From Amphirosellinia nigrospora (Eukaryota > Ascomycota > Sordariomycetes > Xylariales > Xylariaceae), in assembly GCA_004123355.1 (NCBI GenBank), contig SCHM01000002.1, positions 2,728,001 to 2,792,000 on the forward strand: DNA of 64,000 nt, given 5' to 3'. Within the stretch, counting starts at the first letter, position 1; each line of letters begins with the position of its first letter. The notes below the pieces were generated by a model. It had not been told where the DNA came from and searched no databases. It worked only from the letters and a program-made list of their open reading frames with translations. Positions 57,001 through 64,000 of this stretch are shown here, piece after piece. The position numbers and the translations under genes were made by a program.

Positions 57001-59442
57001 CTGCAAAAAAATAGCATTCGTAACACCTTTCGGGATATATAAATAGCTAGTTATATTTTTTGGACTTTATAACGCACTAGCTATTTTTTAGGCTTTAATA
57101 AAAGAAATCGTAAAGCTTTTTAAAGAATAGCTAGCAAGCTTATTCGATAATATTTATATTTAAGGAAAAACGAGGGAAAAACTATATTAATAGTGCTATA
57201 TATTATTCGAACAACTAGCGTAATATAGTATAATAATTAACCCTACGAAAACCTTAATATTTGTTAATTAAAATATATTCTTAAGATTTTATATATTTTA
57301 AAAAGAATTAAAGCAAACTTAATAAAAATAGCCGTAATAAAAGATAAACCGATGCTAAAAATAACTATTAAAATATGCGGATTCGCGAATATAGCAAGCT
57401 ATTTAAGCACTTAATTAATAAATATTCGCTAATTGTAGCATTATTTATAATATTAATAAGAAGACCGAAAAACTAATTAGTTATATTAAATATAAAAGCT
57501 TAAAAAGCTTAACAAACGATTAAAAATACGATAACTATAATATTAGTAATTAAAGCATTTAATTAAAAGTTGCTTTTTATAATAGATACGGATTTTAGCT
57601 AACTATATGTCGGGGTATACTTAATATAGCCGTTTTTATAGAAAAAAAATAATATTTTATTTAATAATATATTTTTCTAAAAAGCTAAATAATTATTAAA
57701 CGCGTTATTTAGTATAAGAATAAAAGCTTTTAGCTATTATATTAATATTATAATACTAGAAGCACTAAGTAAAAAGAAAAAAATAACTGTTTGTACTAAC
57801 TATAAATTATTACTTACGATAAAAAGCAAATCAAAACAACTAGTATAAATAGTTCGATTTTTAAATATTATTAAGCATTATAGTATATGAATTATATATC
57901 GTATAAGTAAATTAAACGTGCTAGCTAATTAGCTATCGAGACTTTTTAAAATAATTTTTTTAATAATAGAAATAACTTTAAAACGTAAATATTACCGAAT
58001 ATAGAAAAGCAGTTAGTTAAACTGCTGTAATAGCTAAACCGTATAAACTTATAAGCTATATTTAAGTTCTTAAAATTCGATAGCAAGTTGCTATTAAATT
58101 TAGAAGCTTAGTAGGTAATTAAGCACTTTATTATATATAAAAAAAAACTATATAAAATAGTTTAATATTAACGGACCCCTAAAAACCCCTTATATTTTGT
58201 AAGAATAGCATATTAAGCGGTAGCGCTTTTAAAAATCCCCGAAATACTAGAATTACTGTAGAAGGTTAAAATATATACGTTAACTTAGGGCACGCTATAG
58301 TTAGCATTTTAATACGCGAAATTAATAAGCAGTATTAATACCCGGAGATTACGCTAATAGCATAGCAAGCTGTAGTAGAATATAAGCAATATTAATTAAT
58401 AAAGTTATTACTAACGATATTACTAAACTTATAATTTATAGTATTATTACTACTGCTAATACGTTGGGTAATAAACTATATATTTATAGTATAACTAAAA
58501 ATATTAGTATGTATAAAATACGCTATAATATAAGTAAAAGTAGCTATAATACCCGATATATTATTTTTAAGCACGATACTGTTAATTATTAAAATCGAGG
58601 AAACTTTTAGGTACTTAAAGGAATAAATTAATAATAATAGAAGCGCGTTCGTAGGTAAAGAAATAATTTAATAGTATTAAGGCAAGGGATTTATAGTTAA
58701 GCTTATTATATTTAGAAGACCTAGAGGCAATAGTAAAGTAGAAAAAGTAAACGGAGACTTTAAGCAAATTATATTATAAGAAGGTCTAGTATATAAATAC
58801 CTTAATGTAGCTACTTTGTTATAAGTAGCTGTAAATATTTACAATTGGATACCGAAGTTAAGTAGCTATAGCAGCTATTTTTTTTATTTGGTATTTAACT
58901 TTTTTAATAGTAGTTATTTGTTGAAGTTTTTAAATACGTAAGGGACTTAACTAAGGGGGAAAAAGTCGAATTTTAGCAAAGCTTAGTAAAAAATTACGAA
59001 GTATTTATAGTAAAGAACTATTTTAATAGTTTAAAAGCTTTTAAAAACTAGATTAAAGCTTATTTATAGGAGAAAAAAGGATTAATTTAAACTTATGTAA
59101 CCGGAGACTAGGTACTGCGAGTACGCTAGCGTAGTAATAAAATAAAACCTTTTTATAACGGACTATGGGCTATAGCAAGTTGTTATTATAGCAATATTTA
59201 TAGGTTACGGAGCTCTGGCAGAATTTAACTGCTAAGTAAATATAATAGAACTAACTTGTTTCCTGCGTATAGCAATAATAGCTATTTTATACGGAGCTTA
59301 TGGTACGCTAGCTAGACGATGCTGGAGAACGATCGGAGGCGCTTAAAGGCAATAATAAAGTAGCTAAATTATAAATAGTTTTATTATAAAAATACTGGTT
59401 GAGATAGATAACTAAGGGTAGTTATTTGAGGAAGGGAGTGGT

Positions 59443-59652
59443 TGTAGCTCTAGGGTAGCAACTGGCAAAGCTTTGGCGGGCACTACAAGCTAGCCCCACC
59501 TTATAGCTATAAATATTTAGCCCACTATAGAAACTAAACTTAGCCCTTTATTTAATTAACCAACCTAGTATATTGAGAACTGATTTATATAGCCTAAACC
59601 GTAATAGTGAAAGCCCTGTAGGTTATTTAATATAGGTTGCCAAGCACGCACA
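59443..59652 (+). repeat. Right LTR of the plus-strand Gypsy fossil
   Basis: This 210-bp partner of 53888-54097 has the same length and about 85% identity by eye, with differences mostly transitions. It ends GCACGCACA. Confidence 0.92.
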
Positions 59653-59723
59653 CATGTGGGCTAAATATTCTAGCGGTCAGTACCTATGTTTAAGATCTAT
59701 TTCTTTGTTGGTTAACTAGTGCC

Positions 59724-59835
59724 AAGAATAAGGATTAAAAACCAGTTAAACAAAAAGACTTTTCGTATATAGCTATATAGTTATATAGAGCTTACGGAAA
59801 TAATTTAATAATAAATGTTTACCTTGCAAAAATTA
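59724..59835 (+). repeat. Dispersed repeat, copy C
   Basis: It starts AGAATAAGGATTAAAAACCAG, 72 bp after the right LTR of the Gypsy fossil. Same orientation as copy A, inverted relative to copy B. Confidence 0.65.
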
Positions 59836-61469
59836 TAGCAAAAGGTTTTAATAAAAGGTATTTTATAAAGTATTAAGAAATTATTAAATTAACGGCTAAT
59901 TTACTTTTAATAATGTTAGCTATTTTTTTAGCCGATATTTAAGTTTAGGAAATTTTTAGCTTTATATAATATTTAAAATATAAATTAGTAATATTTATTT
60001 TTTAAAACCTATAAAAACGTTTTTTTAATTTTAGCACTTTTTATTAAAATTCTAGCTCGATTTTATAGCTATTATAAACTAGAACTTTACTATTATGTTT
60101 TTTTATTATTAATCTTTTATTAAAATTATAAAGTTTATTATTAATAAAATAGATTTTAATACTATTTTTAATTTAGTAAAAGCTTTTAATTTATTAAAAG
60201 CGTTTTTAAAAAAAAAAGCATTTAAAATATTATATATATTTATTTATTAGCGGTATTTTCGGAAGTTTTCCGAAAATCTTTTAGTTTATTATATAAAGCA
60301 TTTAAAATAAATAATTTTTTTAGCTTAAATAAAATAGCTAATTATTAATTTATATTATTTTAGATTATTGTTTTTTTTCGGGGTTATTATTTATTTTTTT
60401 AATAATTTAAATAATAAAAACGCAATATTTATAATATTTTTTTATTTTTATTATTTTGCGAACTTTAAAACTATATTATTAGCGTTATAATTAAGTTTAA
60501 AGCGATTTTTAGCTAATATAAACTATTTTTAATTATTTATAGCTTACAGCGTATAGATTTTTTATTTTTTAAAAATAAAAAGATTTTTTTATTTTAAGTT
60601 GTTTTTATAAATAGCCGGTTTAGCGTTTATAAAATTATACTAAATAGATCGATTAATATTTAAAAAAAAGTTTTAAAAATCGAACATATAATTATTACGT
60701 TTTTTATTTTAAAAAACCCGGCGTATATTTTTTTTTATTCGTAAAGCAATATTAACTTATTTGTTTTATATATTTATATTTTTTATAAAAAATATTTTGC
60801 TAGTTTAATATTAATTTTTGCTTTTTTTAAAAAATATTATATATTTTAATATAAAATTATAAGTTTAATTAAGCTTTATATTTATTAAAAAAATATTTCT
60901 AAAGCAAACTATGCTGTTTTTTTTTTCGCTATAGCTTATAATATAATAAGCTTAATAAAAAAAATTCTTATAAAGCTAGAACGTTATACAATAAATAAAT
61001 AGTAGCTAATAATTTAAACGTTATTATTATTAATTATTTATTAAAAAAAATATACAACTATTAAAAAAACGGATTAATAAACGCTTTTTTTTTTTAATAA
61101 AATATAAAGCTTAAACAATAAATATTACAATAGCTATAAAAAAACGCGCTATATTTAACTATTTTAACGTTAATATATATTATTTTTAGCTATATAAAAA
61201 CCCGTTTTTATAAAACTACGTTAAGGCGAAAAAATTATATAATATTTTAGATTTCGATAAAAAAACTAGCTAAACGTCCAACTATAAATAATTATTAACG
61301 TTATACTAAATTATACTAACGGAAAAATCAATAACGGTATATATTATTAAGCGGACTATTTATTTAAAATACCGTTTTTATAATAATATTACGTACAAAT
61401 ATAATTACTTCGTTTTATTACTTTTATTCTAGAGTAAATAATAAGCTGCGGTTAATATGACAAAGTGCT

Positions 61470-61535
61470 TAAAATATAAAGTTTAATTTAGCTAATAATC
61501 TCTTTAGGGTCTCTGGTTTCCTAATTCTAACTTCA
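61470..61535 (+). repeat. Right subterminal sequence, also present near 31.9 kb
   Basis: It shares TAAAGTTTAATTTAGCTAAT and flanks with 31885-31950; this copy is less mutated (CTCTTTAGGGTCTCTGG follows). Confidence 0.6.
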
Positions 61536-61610
61536 AACTTTTAGTAAAAACAAAAAAAATGTTTAAAATATACATACTACGTTAGCATATTTAACGCTTA
61601 TTAACTTAAT

Positions 61611-61654
61611 AGCTCTAAAAACATATCTTTAAAGCTCTAGAAACATGTCTTTAG
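61611..61654. repeat. Two 22-bp direct repeats with inner dyad symmetry
   Basis: AGCTCTAAAAACATATCTTT and AGCTCTAGAAACATGTCTTT stand back to back. The second unit, with the following AGAGC, forms an imperfect palindrome (GCTCTAgAaACATGTctTtAGAGC with 9 of 12 half-site positions pairing), and it sits against the right edge repeat, as transposase-binding sites often do. Confidence 0.7.
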
Positions 61655-61694
61655 AGCTAAGATCTTACCTAAAATAGCAAATTATGCCTCCGGG
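61636..61694 (-). repeat. Right edge inverted repeat of the AT-rich block
   Basis: The reverse complement starts CCCGGAGGCATAATTTGC and contains TAAGATCTTAGCTCTA, the partner of 26701-26757. It ends 33 bp before the stop codon of the HMG-box gene. Confidence 0.65.
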
Positions 61695-61727
61695 AGCTTA
61701 AGAAAAAAGGAGAAAGGTAAGTCAAAA

Positions 61728-63589
61728 TCACACATTTCCAAAACCAGCCGTGAAACTCCCACCACGCACCCACTCAGCAATCTCAAAGCCCAGCCTCCGC
61801 TCGAGCTTCTCATCCACGCGGGCCCCCTCCGCAATCCGGAGGACCATGATGCCCGGCCGGCCATCTCGACACTATTGTTATTCCCGACTCCGCGGTCTTC
61901 CTCCGCTGTCGTCCTCTTGACGCAGACGGTGAGGTCCGCGCCCACGATGCCGCGCCACAGCGTCGCCACCCACTGCCAGTGGTCGTCGGCGCGGTACGCG
62001 TCGTTAACGTGCAGCGCGCCGGCATACCGGTCCGAGAACGTCAGACTATAGCCGTCGGAGAGGATAGCGATGGGCAACCTCGGCGGCACCCCGCTCCCCT
62101 CGCTCCGCCTTCACCACCAGATTGTGCAGGCGGTGGGTGGCTCGTGACGTACCGTATGAGGTCCTCCGACGTCTTGTGCCACTTGAGCATGCGCGCCACG
62201 TACCCCGCGATCGGGCTGATGAGCGCCGGCGTTTCTTCTGCGCCGCCGCGGCGCCAGCGTTCTCGGGCTCCCCTTTGACCGTGGCGGCGTCCTCGGCGCC
62301 GGCGCCGGCGTGCGGCTCCGGGCTCGAGTGCGCGATGGCCGTGCTCGTGTCCTCGGACCACACCTTCACGGCGAACTCGGCCGACACCGACAGCGCCCTC
62401 TCGATCACGGCCGCCACCTCCTTCAGGACGGGCGTCGGCGCGCCCTCCACGGCGATGATCGGCCCCGCGTCTCGAAGTGCGGGCCGCCCGGACCGGGCGG
62501 GCGCAGGGGCGGGCCGATGGAGCGCAGGACCTCGAGCTTGAGGAGGAATGGCCATTTTGCGGCATGGGAGAGGTCGGAGCGAGGGGCTGTGGCTGTGGCT
62601 GCTGCGACTGTGGTTGTCTGGCGGGACCGCCGCCCGGATTCGCGATGCCGAGGCTAGCACCGTGGGCATGGTGTGATTGAGCAGGGGGCATGCCTTGTCT
62701 GACGCTCTGTTCCGGGTTCATCGTTTGTGATTCGTGTATCTGTGTCTGTAGCGGCGGTAATCGAAGTGACTCGTCGAATCCGCCGTTCGGCCGGCTGGGA
62801 GTTGCCGATGCGGGTTGGTACAACATGGATTGCCGAGGGGGCGGTGGAGGTTGCATGTGAGGATTACTTGGATGGACCGCATAAATCCTTGACGGTGTGG
62901 CATGGGCGGTCGTGGAAGGTGTCCCGGACCATAGCCGGTTGCTGACATGGGCGGTCCGCCCACTGAGGGCCGTTGTTGATATCGAGCGTCGACGGGAGCA
63001 TAACCCATGTGCGGAGATCCGGGCACATACACCGGCGGGCCATTATAACGCCGCCTTTTCGTGTCGGGCGGGATCCCAGAGAGAGGTCCGGCAATCGGTG
63101 ACATCGAGTACTCCTCGTCGATGTCTCCAAGTTGTGGGTGTGGGTATCGTCGGACGTGGCCGTCTATCGACATGCCGCTGGCGCTTGAAATGGATCCATG
63201 CCTCGGGTGGTCGTTGTTCATAAATGGTTGCATATTCTGTGGTCGTTTAGACGGCGGAGGCGACGCCACGCCAAAGGGTGTCGTGGGAGTTCTGGGTGTG
63301 GCGATGTAGCGGCCGCCGCATTTAGGACAGCGTCCGGGCGTGTCTCCGCTCGAGGACGTCGGTCGACCGCTGCCGTTCTTGCCCCCTCGTCGGGGCTGGT
63401 ATCGATAGCCGGGGTACTGGCGCTGGTGGCGGATCTTCTCCTCTTCGGCAAGCTGTTTCCATTCGTTCTTGACGCTCTCGGGCTGCTCGCGCCACTTCTC
63501 GCCTATGAGCTTGGAGATCTCTGGGTTGGCGAGGCCTGGATGCTGAGAGGCGAAGTGGCCCTGCCAGGCTTGTCGATAAAGGATGAATG
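61728..63589 (-). CDS. HMG-box transcription factor (Ste11/ROX1-like), 5' exon missing, frame slips
   Basis: A sequence-specific HMG-box regulator; relatives in ascomycetes govern mating, sexual development or hypoxic genes. The exon starts after the acceptor CAACAG (63590-63591) inside the HMG box: AFILYRQAWQ, then NPEISKLIGEKWREQPESVK, EWKQLAEEEKIRHQ and YPGYRYQPRR, which is followed by the family's CPKCGGRYIATP element. Long Pro/Gln-rich low-complexity sequence follows, then a conserved C-terminal domain (GPIIAVEG, VIERALS, LSDGYSLTFSDRYAGALHV, MVLRIAEGARVDEKLERRLG). The stop TGA lies at 61728-61730. Frame slips occur near 62855, 62545, 62230, 62060 and 61840, again without RIP signature. 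The visible part is about 620 residues. The N-terminal exon lies upstream of 63590, perhaps beyond the window. Start of the HMG box itself is therefore not seen. The exact orthologue is not resolved. Confidence 0.83.
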
Positions 63590-64000
63590 CTGTTGAGGAG
63601 GCAAAAGAACCACGCACAAAGGTCAGTCGAGCTCTTTTCTCGTGTTCTTGTGCATGCCTTTTTTCTTTCTCGTGTATGTGTGTTGGTTTTTGTTTGCCTT
63701 CAACTAGAAGGCTTGTGTATGAATAGGGGGTTCAAACATTCGAATTCATTCCTTGTGTGTAAACGCAGAAAGAAGTCAAGACAATAAGCCAGGGTCTCAC
63801 CCCCTTTCATTTTTCACGCCACCCGTAAGACACAAAACGGAGCTTCTTGAACAAAGAGCCATATCCGAGTTGTCATCTCGGGACCGAAAACTTTTTCAAG
63901 ACCCGGTCCAGGCAAGAACTGACGGGTAACTAAGAAAAGGGGGGAGACGCAAGATCGAGAGAGGCTGGAAAATGAGAAAGGGTCGACAAACGAAAACGTG
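63590..64000 (-). other. Intron and/or leader upstream of the HMG-box exon
   Basis: On the minus strand the branch-like CTCGACTGAC (about 63620) and acceptor CAACAG (63590-63591) show that an intron enters from upstream. A possible donor GTGAGA lies near 63799, but no in-frame exon matching the start of an HMG box is found before it, so the first exon may lie beyond 64000. No other gene is visible. Confidence 0.5.

Larger units (their letters stand above)
53888..59652 (+). mobile_element. Ty3/Gypsy LTR retrotransposon fossil with target-site duplication
   Basis: A 5.8-kb plus-strand element with 210-bp LTRs is flanked by the 4-base direct repeat CATG (53884-53887 and 59653-59656). Remnants in order: a gag zinc-knuckle near 55.64-55.69 kb, reverse transcriptase around 56.9-57.3 kb, RNase H around 57.5-57.9 kb and integrase-like sequence around 58.1-59.1 kb. 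This RT-RNaseH-integrase order is that of Ty3/Gypsy, closest in feel to the Tf1/sushi-type fungal group (inference). A purine-rich tract (GAGGAAGGGAGTGG) abuts the right LTR. RIP has broken the interior many times over (probably over a hundred breaks); it is a fossil. Mutation type prevents dating, but RIP is a little lighter than in the surrounding DNA, so it may be one of the later arrivals. Confidence 0.88.
59653..61635. other. RIP-degraded right segment of the block
   Basis: Strongly AT-rich with no gene. Mutation becomes lighter from about 61440 on, where C- and G-containing words return before the edge repeat. Confidence 0.6.
26701..61694. other. 35-kb RIP-degraded AT-rich block bounded by an inverted repeat
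   Basis: Composition drops abruptly to roughly 20-25% GC. CpA and TpG are nearly absent and TpA is in large excess, while C survives mainly in CpT or CpG and G in ApG. This is the classic RIP pattern of Pezizomycotina. Across 35 kb, hardly any open frame reaches 60 codons. Short islands of normal composition remain at LTRs and in some tandem repeats. The flanks return to host composition within about 100 bp on both sides. The block contains nested or adjacent repeat elements and no working gene. Confidence 0.93.

Noticed and set aside
26701-61694. Starship-type giant element with a tyrosine-recombinase captain
   Set aside because: No captain remnant is readable at either end, and inverted edge repeats are not the defining Starship feature; kept only as a TIR-bounded block.
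63725-63745. GGGTTCAAAC word resembling a tRNA B box
   Set aside because: No A box or cloverleaf pairing at the needed distance.

Overview
The window is from a filamentous ascomycete (Pezizomycotina, most likely a Sordariomycete). The evidence is short introns of 50-120 bp with CTGAC/TACTAAC-type branch sites, fungal gene families (SesB-type NACHT-WD40 NLR, Ste11/ROX1-like HMG-box protein, DHA1 transporter, CaMKK-type kinase), and a long AT-rich tract with the mark of repeat-induced point mutation (RIP): CpA and TpG almost absent, TpA in large excess. No finer taxonomy can be supported from sequence alone.

Layout. 1-4.7 kb: gene-free intergenic DNA with small repeats and a cluster of ACCTAAGGTA-like palindromes. 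5.1-9.1 kb (+): CaMKK/Ssp1-like protein kinase. 10.4-12.0 kb (+): MFS DHA1 drug-type transporter. 12.3-13.6 kb (-): fructosamine/ketosamine-3-kinase family gene with five exons. 14.8-19.9 kb (+): NLR-like protein with an alpha/beta-hydrolase (SesB) domain, a NACHT and WD40 repeats. 20.7-21.6 kb (+): SRP19/Sec65. 22.0-25.9 kb (-): dynactin p150Glued. 26.7-61.7 kb: a 35-kb RIP-ruined block holding two recognisable Ty3/Gypsy LTR retrotransposon fossils (36.5-43.3 kb on -, 53.9-59.7 kb on +), several tandem-repeat arrays and dispersed repeats, and no intact gene. 61.7-63.6 kb (-): HMG-box transcription factor whose first exon is not identified.

The protein-coding loci are ordinary single-copy or accessory fungal genes and form no operon-like system. 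Almost every one is interrupted by one-base reading-frame slips, often at homopolymers. Slips also hit genes expected to be essential (SRP19, dynactin) and carry no RIP signature, so uncorrected long-read indels are the likelier explanation than pseudogenes. Gene models below therefore give spans, with the slips noted.

The most unusual structure is the AT-rich block. Its two outer edges carry an imperfect inverted repeat (26701-26757 and 61636-61694) with a perfect 13-base core, as if the block, or the element that seeded it, were bounded by terminal inverted repeats. Inside it, a tandem array near 47.7-48.1 kb has about 117-bp units with a conserved hairpin that shows a compensating base-pair change between units.
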